Assembly: GCA_023416175.1 (NCBI GenBank)
Contig: JAEZIE010000239.1
Span: 1-6,370, forward strand
Length of the DNA stretch: 6,370 bases
Source: Bacillota bacterium
GTDB lineage: Bacteria; Bacillota; Clostridia; Christensenellales; CAG-138
Direction: 5' to 3'
In this document: one piece after another, positions 1 to 5,846 of the stretch
How the letters are laid out: each line of letters starts with the position of its first letter
Numbering within the stretch: position 1 is the first letter of the stretch
Made by a program: the position numbers and the translations under genes
The notes under the pieces: generated by a model
Databases searched by the model: none
What the model was told of the DNA's origin: nothing
What the model saw: the letters and a program-made list of their open reading frames with translations, nothing else

Positions 1-1470
1 TGGCGGGGTGCTGATATCCGCAACATCTTGGAGTTTGAAAAGGACTTTCCGGGCGCAAATGTCATCCGGCTGGAGCAGAATTACCGCTCCACCTCCGTCA
101 TACTGGACGCCGCTAACAGCGTCATCAGCAACAACCAGTCTAGGAAGCGCAAAAAGTTGTGGACGGACCGAGCGGGCGGCGCGCAGATCCGCGTCTTCCA
201 GGCGGCCGATGAGCGCATGGAGGCGGATTATATCTGCAGCAACATCCTTTCCGGCGCAAAGAGCGGCAGGCGGTACGATGAATTTGCGGTGCTGTACCGT
301 ACCAACGCGCAGAGCCGCGTTATCGAAACCGCTATGGCCAACTATGGCATTCCGTACCGGGTGTATGGCGGATTGAGGTTCTACGAGCGCGCGGAAATCA
401 AGGACTTGCTCTCCTATTTACGGTTACTATACAATCCGGCGGACGACGTGGCGCTGCTTCGTATCATCAACGTACCGCGCCGCGGGATTGGAGCCGCCGC
501 CGTTGCGGAGTTGGAGGCTGCTGCGGCATCGGCCGAAGCCCCGATGTTTTTGGCAGCCATGCAGGGGGATCTATTATCCCCGCGTGTGCGTTCCAAGGTG
601 CAGCAGTTTGCTGAGATCATGACGGAGCTCTTAGCGCTCCGGCATACGTTGCCGCTCTACGAATTTGTGCAGCAGCTTTTAGAGAAGATTGAATATGATG
701 CCTATTTAAGGGAAGACAAAAAGGAGAACTACGAGACCCGTATCGAAAACATCAACGAACTGATGGGTGCGTTGAAGGAGTTTGCGCAAGGGATACCGGA
801 CGATGGAGAAACGGACGCGCTGGGCGCATATTTAGAAAACGTCGCGCTCATTTCAGATATCGACAACATGGAAGAGCAGGACGGCCAGGTCGCCATGATG
901 ACCATGCACAGCGCAAAAGGACTGGAATTCCCGGTGGTGTTCCTCCCCGGCATGGAGGAATATATATTCCCAACGCGGAGGTCGCGTTTAGAGCCCACAA
1001 AACTGGAGGAAGAACGCAGGCTTTGCTATGTGGGCATCACCCGGGCGATGGAGGAACTGCATCTGATTCACGCCTACCAGCGCAACCTGTACGGCGAGCT
1101 TTCCGTAAATCCGCCTTCCCGTTTCCTGGAGGAGATTCCGGAGGAACTCGTTGACCAGGAGAACGGCGGCAGGCCCACGCCTAAGACAACTGGCCCCACG
1201 CGCAGGCAGCAGCCGGAGCGTCCATTTGAAAACACTTACGGTGGTTTCGGCGTCAAGGCGCAGCCGGATATTTCCCATATCGCGAAGCCGAGCAATGACA
1301 CAGCGGCCAAGAGCTACAAGCAATACCAGCATGTGCGCCACGCAAAGTTCGGCGCGGGCACGGTATTGAAGGTGGAAGGCGAGGGCAGCGCGCAGGTCAT
1401 CACAATCGACTTTGGCGGGGACATCAAGAAGTTCGCCGCCGCGTTTGCGCCCATTCAAGTGGTTGAGTAG
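1..1470 (+). CDS. pcrA: ATP-dependent DNA helicase PcrA/UvrD, 5' end missing
   Basis: Superfamily 1A 3'-5' DNA helicase that acts in nucleotide excision repair, rolling-circle replication and removal of RecA or stalled RNA polymerase from DNA. The frame is open from base 1, giving 489 residues. It begins at the WRGAD of motif III, so the Walker A and DExx box lie upstream of the window. Motif IV is RLEQNYRST (about residues 23-31). The 2B-domain signature RVYGGLRFYERAEIKD is near 120-135, motif V (MTMHSAKGLEFPVVFL) near 300-315, and motif VI (EERRLCYVGITRA) near 337-349. The Trp-to-Tyr spacing of motifs III and IV (27 residues) matches Geobacillus PcrA W259/Y286, which implies a full length near 750 residues, usual for the family. 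A Pro/Arg/Gln-rich linker (about 385-410) leads to a C-terminal Tudor-like domain (HAKFGAGTVLKVEGEG...ITIDFGG, about 446-475), which in known PcrA proteins contacts RNA polymerase. ligA follows after 11 bases. The pcrA identity over UvrD or Rep rests on the Gram-positive context and this C-terminal domain. Confidence 0.96.
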   Translation, partial: WRGADIRNILEFEKDFPGANVIRLEQNYRSTSVILDAANSVISNNQSRKRKKLWTDRAGGAQIRVFQAADERMEADYICSNILSGAKSGRRYDEFAVLYRTNAQSRVIETAMANYGIPYRVYGGLRFYERAEIKDLLSYLRLLYNPADDVALLRIINVPRRGIGAAAVAELEAAAASAEAPMFLAAMQGDLLSPRVRSKVQQFAEIMTELLALRHTLPLYEFVQQLLEKIEYDAYLREDKKENYETRIENINELMGALKEFAQGIPDDGETDALGAYLENVALISDIDNMEEQDGQVAMMTMHSAKGLEFPVVFLPGMEEYIFPTRRSRLEPTKLEEERRLCYVGITRAMEELHLIHAYQRNLYGELSVNPPSRFLEEIPEELVDQENGGRPTPKTTGPTRRQQPERPFENTYGGFGVKAQPDISHIAKPSNDTAAKSYKQYQHVRHAKFGAGTVLKVEGEGSAQVITIDFGGDIKKFAAAFAPIQVVE

Positions 1471-1481
1471 AGGGGGATACT

Positions 1482-3476
1482 ATGCCTGCAAGCGAACGCC
1501 AAACGGAATTGACCGCACAGTTGATTGCGCACGCAAAGGCGTATTACGATGAGGATGCGCCTAAAATCAGCGATGCGGAGTATGACGTGCTCTATGACGA
1601 ACTCATTGCACTCGAGGCGGAGACGGGCGTCGTATTGCCGGGTTCCCCGACTCAGCGTGTGGGCGGGGCAATCAGCCGCGGCTTTTTGCCGCACCGGCAT
1701 ATCGCGCGTTTGTGGAGCCTTGATAAGGTGCGTACGGAAGCGGAGCTTATCGATTGGGACGCCCGTGTAAGGAGGTTGTGCCGGGATTATACCGCCCGTA
1801 CGGGAGAAACGCTGCCGGAAGTCAATTATGCCCTTGAATACAAGTTTGACGGCCTGACACTAAACCTGACCTATGAGAACGGAAGACTCACGCAGGCTGC
1901 CACCCGCGGCAACGGCGAGGTAGGGGAAGGCATTCCCGATCAGGTGAAAACCATTTCAGATGTGCCCAAGAGCATCCCCTTTTCCGGACGCATGGAAGTG
2001 CAGGGGGAGGGGTTCATGCGCCTTTCGGTGCTGGAGGAACTTAACCGCACGCTGGATGAGCCCTTGAAAAACGCGCGCAACGCTGCGGCGGGGGCACTAC
2101 GGAACCTGGATCCTGAAGTAACACGTCAGCGGAGATTGAACTGCGCGTGCTACAACATAGGCTTTCTCGACGGGGAAACGCTGCTGACGCAGGAGGAGAT
2201 GCGCGCCTTCTTAATAGAAAACGGCCTTCCTGTGGACTCCTACTTTATTGAAGCGGATACGGTCGAAGAATTGCTGCCCCATATCCGGGAGGTGGAACAC
2301 ACCCGCGGGACTTTAGATTTCCAGATAGACGGCATGGTTATAAAGGTACGTCCTTTCCGCATACGCGAGGTATTGGGCCATACGGATAAATTCCCGCGCT
2401 GGGCAATTGCATATAAATTCGCGGCCGAAGAGGTCACCACCACCGTGGAGGATATTACCTGGGAGGTAGGGCGCACCGGGAAGCTGACCCCGCTTGCCCA
2501 TTTGACTCCAGTCGATCTTGCGGGCGCTACCATTAAACGCGCCACGCTCAATAACTTTGACGATATCCGCCGCAAGCGCGTGGGCATAGGCTCTACGGTA
2601 TTTTTGCGGCGCAGCAACGATGTCATACCCGAAATTTTAGGAAGCGTACCAGACGACGTCCCCCGCGCGGCGGCGGAAAAGCCAGAACGCTGCCCTGCCT
2701 GCGGCGCGCATGTGGAGCAGCGCGGCGCGCATATTTACTGCACCAATTCGCTTTCCTGCCGCCCGCAGATCGTAGGCAGGCTCAAGCATTACGCCAGCCG
2801 CGATGCCTTGGATATTGAAACGTTTTCCGGCAAGACGGCGGAGCAGTTTGTGGATGAATTCGGGTTTTCCGCCATCCCGCAGCTCTATGAGCTGACGTTA
2901 GAGCAGCTTTTGCCGTTAGAACGGTTTGGGGAAAAGAAGGCGCAGAACTTACTCGACGCCATCGAAAAGAGCAAGCGCTGCACGCTGGGCGCGTTTTTAT
3001 ACGCGCTGGGGATTCCCAATGTGGGAAGCAAGACGGCAAGGGAGCTTGCGCGCCACTTTATGACGTTGGAACGCGTACGTGCCGCTACCTTGGACGACCT
3101 ACTAGACATTGCGGATATCGGGGACGTGGTTGCAAGCAGCATTGTGGCATTCTTTTCCGATGTTTCCATCGCCGCGCAGATCGACTCGCTGCTGCAGCAT
3201 GGCGTAACGCCTGAGCCTGAGGAAAAACAGGAGCAGTATAGCCCAATCGCAGGAAAGACGGTCGTGGTGACGGGCACCCTTCCCACACTGGGGCGGCGCG
3301 AGGCGGAACAGCTGATTGAGCGGCTGGGCGGCAAGGCTGCGAGCAGCGTGAGCAAAAAGACGGATTACGTGCTGGCCGGGGAAAGTGCTGGCAGCAAGCT
3401 GACAAAAGCGCTGGAACTCAACATTCCCATACTGGATGAGGCGGCGTTTTTGGAGCTTGTCGGCTTAGGCCGCTGA
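1482..3476 (+). CDS. ligA: NAD+-dependent DNA ligase LigA, clostridial-type variant
   Basis: Seals nicks in duplex DNA in replication and repair, using NAD+ as AMP donor. The 664 residues match the family length of about 670. Domain Ia (about 1-65) has YYDEDAP and ISDAEYD for NMN binding. The adenylation domain has the nucleotidyl-lysine K121 in E119-Y-K-F-D-G, then RGNG (142-145), MEVQGE (171-176), NARNAAAG (197-204), IDGMVIKV (282-289) and AIAYKFAAE (308-316). The OB fold has GRTGKLTP (330-337) and RRSNDVIPEI (376-385). The zinc finger is C404-x2-C407, C420-x5-C426, the same spacing as E. coli LigA. Helix-hairpin-helix repeats (about 470-560, including GIPNVGSKTA) and a BRCT domain (about 588-664, GKTVVVTGTL) follow. 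KFDG, RGNG and RRSNDVIP differ from the commoner KIDG, RGDG and RAGDVIP; I recall these forms from clostridial LigA proteins, so I treat them as lineage-typical. The ATG has AGGGGG five bases upstream, directly after the pcrA stop. It ends in tandem stops TGA TAG. Confidence 0.97.
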   Translation: MPASERQTELTAQLIAHAKAYYDEDAPKISDAEYDVLYDELIALEAETGVVLPGSPTQRVGGAISRGFLPHRHIARLWSLDKVRTEAELIDWDARVRRLCRDYTARTGETLPEVNYALEYKFDGLTLNLTYENGRLTQAATRGNGEVGEGIPDQVKTISDVPKSIPFSGRMEVQGEGFMRLSVLEELNRTLDEPLKNARNAAAGALRNLDPEVTRQRRLNCACYNIGFLDGETLLTQEEMRAFLIENGLPVDSYFIEADTVEELLPHIREVEHTRGTLDFQIDGMVIKVRPFRIREVLGHTDKFPRWAIAYKFAAEEVTTTVEDITWEVGRTGKLTPLAHLTPVDLAGATIKRATLNNFDDIRRKRVGIGSTVFLRRSNDVIPEILGSVPDDVPRAAAEKPERCPACGAHVEQRGAHIYCTNSLSCRPQIVGRLKHYASRDALDIETFSGKTAEQFVDEFGFSAIPQLYELTLEQLLPLERFGEKKAQNLLDAIEKSKRCTLGAFLYALGIPNVGSKTARELARHFMTLERVRAATLDDLLDIADIGDVVASSIVAFFSDVSIAAQIDSLLQHGVTPEPEEKQEQYSPIAGKTVVVTGTLPTLGRREAEQLIERLGGKAASSVSKKTDYVLAGESAGSKLTKALELNIPILDEAAFLELVGLGR

Positions 3477-3558
3477 TAGTCCTGTGGACTTCATCAACGG
3501 GTTTCGGCAGGCTAAAAGAGCGCTTACGCACTTTCCTCTGCAAATCTGACGCACATGC

Positions 3559-3577
3559 ACCCGAATGGCATTCGGGT
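3559..3577. repeat. Perfect hairpin, 8-bp stem with 3-base loop
   Basis: ACCCGAAT (3559-3566) and ATTCGGGT (3570-3577) are exact reverse complements around GGC. As DNA the 19 bases are a perfect palindrome about the central G. No T run follows in either direction, so it does not look like an intrinsic terminator. It is the first inner hairpin of the nested block. Confidence 0.75.
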
Positions 3578-3594
3578 ATTCTACTAGGAATGAT

Positions 3595-3612
3595 GTGCAG
3601 CTTGAGCTGCAC
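3595..3612. repeat. Perfect hairpin, 7-8-bp stem with tight loop
   Basis: GTGCAGCT (3595-3602) and AGCTGCAC (3605-3612) are exact reverse complements around TG. In RNA it would close as a 7-bp stem with a UUGA loop. It is the second inner hairpin of the nested block. No T run follows it. The 5' arm overlaps ATGTGC (3593-3598), which could pair instead with GCACAT (3551-3556). Confidence 0.75.
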
Positions 3613-3658
3613 GACCAATCGGCAGATTTGATTAGACTGTGGTGGATTGCGATCTCCC

Positions 3659-3675
3659 ACACCCCCAAAGGGTGT
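3659..3675. repeat. Hairpin, 6-bp stem with 5-base loop
   Basis: ACACCC (3659-3664) and GGGTGT (3670-3675) pair around CCAAA. The sequence after it is A-rich (GAAAACATAAG), not T-rich, so it is a poor terminator for ligA. CCACA (3657-3661), overlapping its 5' arm, can also pair with TGTGG at 3638-3642 or at 3483-3487. It may belong to the same structured element as the nested block just upstream. Confidence 0.5.
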
Positions 3676-3737
3676 CGAAAACATAAGAAGGCAAAAGAAA
3701 AACAAGGCCGGATCAAATCCGCGTCAAGTTATTTTTG

Positions 3738-3761
3738 TGTCAAGGGAGCAACCCTTCGACA
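3738..3761. promoter_or_regulatory. Imperfect dyad overlapping the yicC promoter -35 box
   Basis: TGTCAAGGG (3738-3746) and CCCTTCGACA (3752-3761) form nine complementary pairs with one unpaired C (3757), around AGCAA. The right arm covers the whole -35 box. The arrangement fits an operator for a dimeric repressor, or a weak terminator stem for upstream transcription, with T5 at 3768-3772. It could also be chance in a short region. No regulator binding site is recognised. Confidence 0.35.
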
Positions 3762-3785
3762 AAGCTCTTTTTCCTGTGTTATAAT
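3756..3785 (+). promoter_or_regulatory. Sigma-A type promoter of the yicC-remA-gmk-rpoZ-coaBC operon
   Basis: A perfect -10 box TATAAT (3780-3785) is preceded directly by TGT (3777-3779), an extended -10 element. The -35 box TCGACA (3756-3761) matches TTGACA at five of six bases, with an 18-base spacer. Transcription should start near 3792, giving a leader of only about 24 bases before the TTG start codon. That leaves no room for a riboswitch in the leader. It is the only clear promoter upstream of the five tightly packed genes. Confidence 0.8.
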
Positions 3786-3801
3786 AGTTTCAGTATGTAA
3801 A

Positions 3802-3808
3802 AGGGGGA
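3802..3808 (+). promoter_or_regulatory. Ribosome binding site that supports the TTG start of yicC
   Basis: AGGGGGA lies 7 bases upstream of TTG at 3816. The next in-frame ATG, at 3828, would be 19 bases away, too far for efficient initiation. The TTG start also restores the usual family N-terminus (M-I-x-S-M-T-G-Y-G-R-G). Confidence 0.75.
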
Positions 3809-3815
3809 AGCACGC

Positions 3816-4694
3816 TTGATCAGCAGCATGACAGGCTACGGGCGTGGCAAAGTCACCCGCGACGGACGGGAAATGACTGTGGAACTAAAATCCGTCAATC
3901 ACCGGTACCTGGATATCGGCATGCGCCTTCCCCGGCATCTTGGTTTTCTAGAGGATGTATTCAGGGGGGAGCTCTCCGCGGCGCTTAGCCGCGGGCATGT
4001 GGACGTTTATGTCAGCTACAGCAACCAGCGCTCGGACGCCCGCACGGTTACGGTGGATGAGACGCTGCTGGGTGCCTACCTGGCCGCATCCCGAAAGGCG
4101 GCGGAACATCTGGGACTTACGGACGATCTGACGTTATCGAACGCTCTTCGTCTGCCCGATGTGACCACCATATTGGAGGCGGAGGAAGACCGGGAGGCAG
4201 TGGCTAATCTTGCCCGGGAAGCGACGGCGCTTGCCGTACAGGAATTAAAGGCCATGCGCAGGGTGGAAGGCGAACGCCTGCAGAAGGATCTTGTGCAGCG
4301 CACCCAAACCGTGCTGCAGCTTGCGAAGGAGATCGAAGAACGTGCGCCGCTTGTGGTACAGGAATACCGTTTAAAGCTGGAGGAGCGCATTGCGGTGCTG
4401 TTGGGGGCGGTCGAGGTGGACCGTGCGCGTCTTGCGACCGAAGTTGCTCTCTTTGCGGACCGCGCAAGCATAGAGGAGGAAATCGTCCGGCTCAAAAGCC
4501 ATGTGGCGCAGATGCTCACATCGCTTTCTTCCAGTGAGCCTTCGGGCAGGAAGCTGGACTTTATCGTGCAGGAGATGAACCGGGAATTCAACACCATCGG
4601 TTCCAAGGCAAACGATGCATTTTTAACCAACGCCGTGATCAACGGCAAGGGTGAAATTGAAAAAATCCGCGAACAGGTACAGAACATAGAATAA
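3816..4694 (+). CDS. yicC (yloC): YicC/YloC family endoribonuclease
   Basis: Member of the YicC/YloC family, whose E. coli and B. subtilis representatives have been reported as endoribonucleases acting in RNA turnover in the cytoplasm. The product is 292 residues, the usual length. The N-terminal domain opens with MISSMTGYGRG and has SVNHRYLDI (26-34) and LPRHLGFLED (38-47). A helical, charged central part (about 120-200) follows. The C-terminal DUF1732 part has ADRASIEEEIVRLKSH (214-229) and the family hallmark GRKLDFIVQEMNRE (244-257) with NTIGSKAND (259-267), ending in EIEKIREQVQNIE. The start is TTG, chosen from the ribosome binding site spacing and the conserved N-terminus. It is the first gene after the promoter, and remA follows after 17 bases, the same neighbour as in B. 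subtilis. Family assignment is secure; RNase activity here is inferred from homologues. Confidence 0.95.
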   Translation: MISSMTGYGRGKVTRDGREMTVELKSVNHRYLDIGMRLPRHLGFLEDVFRGELSAALSRGHVDVYVSYSNQRSDARTVTVDETLLGAYLAASRKAAEHLGLTDDLTLSNALRLPDVTTILEAEEDREAVANLAREATALAVQELKAMRRVEGERLQKDLVQRTQTVLQLAKEIEERAPLVVQEYRLKLEERIAVLLGAVEVDRARLATEVALFADRASIEEEIVRLKSHVAQMLTSLSSSEPSGRKLDFIVQEMNREFNTIGSKANDAFLTNAVINGKGEIEKIREQVQNIE

Positions 4695-4711
4695 TCCGCT
4701 GGAGGACAGGC

Positions 4712-4975
4712 ATGGCAATCAAGCTGATTAATATTGGTTTTGGTAATATTGTTTCCGCCAACCGGCTGCTCGCTATCGTCAGCCCGGATTCGGCGCCCAT
4801 CAAGCGCATCGTGCAGGAGGCGCGAGAACGCGGCCGCCTGATCGACGCGACGTATGGGCGGCGTACCCGCGCCGTGATTATGATGGACAGCGGCCATGTC
4901 GTGCTTTCCGCCGTGCAGCCCGAAACCGTGGCGCACAGGCTCGATACCAAGGATACCGCCGATATTGGGGAATGA
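4712..4975 (+). CDS. remA: RemA family DNA-binding regulator (DUF370)
   Basis: RemA in B. subtilis is a small ring-forming DNA-binding protein that activates biofilm matrix and osmoprotection genes; in genera that do not form such biofilms its targets are mostly unknown. The 87 residues match the family length (B. subtilis RemA is about 89) and cover the whole domain. Seen here are INIGFGN (6-12), the basic SAPIKRIVQEARERG (27-41) and the hallmark LIDATYGRRTRAVI (43-56), followed by DSGHVVLSAVQPETV (59-73). The Arg-rich segment around 50-53 is the part expected to contact DNA. A GGAGG sequence precedes the ATG by 6 bases. It sits between yicC and gmk as in many Bacillota. The target genes in this organism cannot be told from the window. 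Confidence 0.95.
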   Translation: MAIKLINIGFGNIVSANRLLAIVSPDSAPIKRIVQEARERGRLIDATYGRRTRAVIMMDSGHVVLSAVQPETVAHRLDTKDTADIGE

Positions 4976-4991
4976 CGCCCCATTAGGGGCG
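4976..4991 (+). other. GC-rich intercistronic hairpin between remA and gmk
   Basis: CGCCCC (4976-4981) and GGGGCG (4986-4991) form six G-C pairs around ATTA, starting on the base after the remA stop codon. No T run follows, so it is not a typical intrinsic terminator. It ends 4 bases before the AGGAGG ribosome binding site of gmk (4996-5001). It could protect the 3' end of a processed yicC-remA transcript or modulate gmk translation; both are inference. Confidence 0.55.
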
Positions 4992-5011
4992 GCTTAGGAG
5001 GATAGCACACT

Positions 5012-5641
5012 ATGAGGGATGGACGTCAGGGGTTGCTCGTGGTTCTTTCGGGACCGTCGGGCGTGGGGAAGGGCACTGTGTGCCGCAAGCTTCTGGAGAG
5101 CAACCCGAACATGACGCTTTCGATATCAGTCACCACCCGCCCGATGCGGGAGGGGGAGCAGGAAGGCAAACACTATTTTTTTCGGTCAACAGAGGAATTC
5201 TCGCGCATGGTCCAACAGGATGAATTTTTGGAGTATATGCGCGTATTCGGTACTCATTCTTACGGCACGCCCAAGAAATACGTGCAGGAACAGCTTGACC
5301 TAGGACGGGATGTTATACTTGAAATCGACGTCCAGGGCGGTCTAAGGGTAAAAGAAGTATGTCCGGAGGCGGTATTGGCGTTTTTAGCGCCGCCGTCCAT
5401 GGAAGAATTAAAGCGCAGGCTCGTGAGCCGCGGTACGGAAAGCGATGAATCCATCGAACGCCGCACCGATGTCGCCTACTCGGAAATGCAATGCATTACC
5501 TATTATGATTATGTTGTGATCAACTGCACGGTGGAACAGTCCGTAGAAGGGTTGGAGGCCATCATACACGCGGAAAAAAGCCGCGTTGCCCGCAGCAATG
5601 ATTTGATCAGTTTGTTATTGGAAGGATGTGACCCTGTATGA
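5012..5641 (+). CDS. gmk: Guanylate kinase
   Basis: Phosphorylates GMP to GDP with ATP, an essential step of GTP and dGTP supply, and in Bacillota a known point of inhibition by (p)ppGpp. The 209 residues agree with the family (about 205). Visible motifs are the P-loop GPSGVGKGT (14-22), the GMP-binding SVTTRPMREGE (39-49), HYFF (54-57), the YGTPKKYV segment (84-91) and LEIDVQGG (103-110). The lid Arg region RGTESDESIERR (140-151) and the C-terminal Tyr/Asn segment YDYVVINCTVE (165-175) follow. AGGAGG (4996-5001) lies 10 bases before the ATG. The stop TGA overlaps the rpoZ start as ATGA. Placement next to rpoZ is conserved widely in bacteria. Confidence 0.97.
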   Translation: MRDGRQGLLVVLSGPSGVGKGTVCRKLLESNPNMTLSISVTTRPMREGEQEGKHYFFRSTEEFSRMVQQDEFLEYMRVFGTHSYGTPKKYVQEQLDLGRDVILEIDVQGGLRVKEVCPEAVLAFLAPPSMEELKRRLVSRGTESDESIERRTDVAYSEMQCITYYDYVVINCTVEQSVEGLEAIIHAEKSRVARSNDLISLLLEGCDPV

Positions 5642-5841
5642 TGAACAAACCCGGTGTAAATGAGCTTGTAGACAAGGTCGGCTGCCGCTATATGCTCGTG
5701 ATGTCTGTTGCGCGCCGCGCGCGCCAGCTCCTCAACGATCCCGAAAAGCTGGGGGATAAAAACCCTGTGACCGCCGCGGTCGAAGATCTGTACCACGACC
5801 GCATCAACATCGAATACCCCGAAGAATACACGCTCCGGTAA
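5638..5841 (+). CDS. rpoZ: DNA-directed RNA polymerase subunit omega
   Basis: Small accessory subunit that helps fold and assemble the beta' subunit of RNA polymerase. The 67 residues are about the length of the B. subtilis protein. The conserved core is visible: CRYMLVMSVARRARQL (16-31), then NPVTAAVEDLYHDRINI (42-58). The first ATG (5638) overlaps the gmk stop by 4 bases and has GGAAGG at 5620-5625, 12 bases upstream. A second ATG follows at 5641, so the protein may begin MMNKPG or MNKPG; I choose the first because it is nearer the ribosome binding site. Translation is probably coupled to gmk. coaBC begins 5 bases after the stop. Confidence 0.93.
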   Translation: MMNKPGVNELVDKVGCRYMLVMSVARRARQLLNDPEKLGDKNPVTAAVEDLYHDRINIEYPEEYTLR

Positions 5842-5846
5842 GGAAA

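Larger units (their letters stand above)
3541..3630. repeat. Nested inverted-repeat block, possible branched RNA or palindromic repeat element
   Basis: The outer arms CAAATCTGACG (3541-3551) and CGGCAGATTTG (3620-3630) are reverse complements except for one A/G mismatch, with 8 perfect pairs at the outer end. Between them sit two hairpins, at 3559-3577 and 3595-3612. Folded as RNA or as a DNA cruciform this makes a closing stem with a multi-branch junction. It lies upstream of the likely yicC transcription start, so it is not in that operon's leader. It could be in the ligA 3' UTR, be a small RNA of its own, or be a copy of an interspersed repeat. I recognise no named RNA family in it. The pairing is seen directly; any function is inference. 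Confidence 0.6.
3477..3755. other. Intergenic region between ligA and the yicC operon, hairpin-rich, no gene seen
   Basis: This is the only sizeable non-coding stretch in the window. The first part (about 3481-3675) contains an unusual density of inverted repeats, annotated separately. It is followed by a purine-rich, A-rich run (3677-3706). A small dyad, CGGAT-CAA-ATCCG (3709-3721), is followed at 3729-3736 by TTATTTTT. That is a weak candidate for an intrinsic terminator of ligA, because the stem is only 5 bp and the T run starts 8 bases after it. No stem directly followed by a T run is seen, so where pcrA-ligA transcription ends is unclear. Reading frames open here on both strands lack recognisable domains and good ribosome binding sites, and they run into ligA or across the promoter, so I call no gene. 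Confidence 0.7.

Noticed and set aside
1..1470. Possible 5' truncation of pcrA as a pseudogene
   Set aside because: The frame is open from the first base and starts inside motif III, so the missing part is explained by the window edge.
3528..3541. On the - strand GCAGAGGAAAGTGC resembles the GAGGAAAGTCC core of RNase P RNA
   Set aside because: The match is short and imperfect, and none of the other conserved RNase P regions is nearby.
3418..3716. Two overlapping open frames on the - strand covering the hairpin block and the ligA end
   Set aside because: They overlap the 3' end of ligA or share its boundary, have no domain or ribosome binding site I can support, and read through perfect palindromes.
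3709..3736. Candidate intrinsic terminator for ligA (CGGAT-CAA-ATCCG then TTATTTTT)
   Set aside because: The stem is only 5 bp and the T run starts 8 bases after it, so it falls short of a normal intrinsic terminator. It is mentioned only as weak.
3738..3743. Perfect TTGACA on the - strand, a possible divergent promoter
   Set aside because: No acceptable -10 box lies 16-18 bases downstream on that strand (the 17-base position reads GGATTT), and no - strand gene follows.
3565..3819. 84-codon open frame on the + strand in the intergenic region
   Set aside because: It runs through the hairpins, the promoter and the yicC ribosome binding site, lacks a good ribosome binding site of its own, and shows no recognisable domain.
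4076..4936. Long open frame antisense to yicC and remA (286 codons)
   Set aside because: It is Ser/Arg/Ala-rich in the way typical of antisense shadows of GC-biased genes, and the + strand frames carry clear family motifs.
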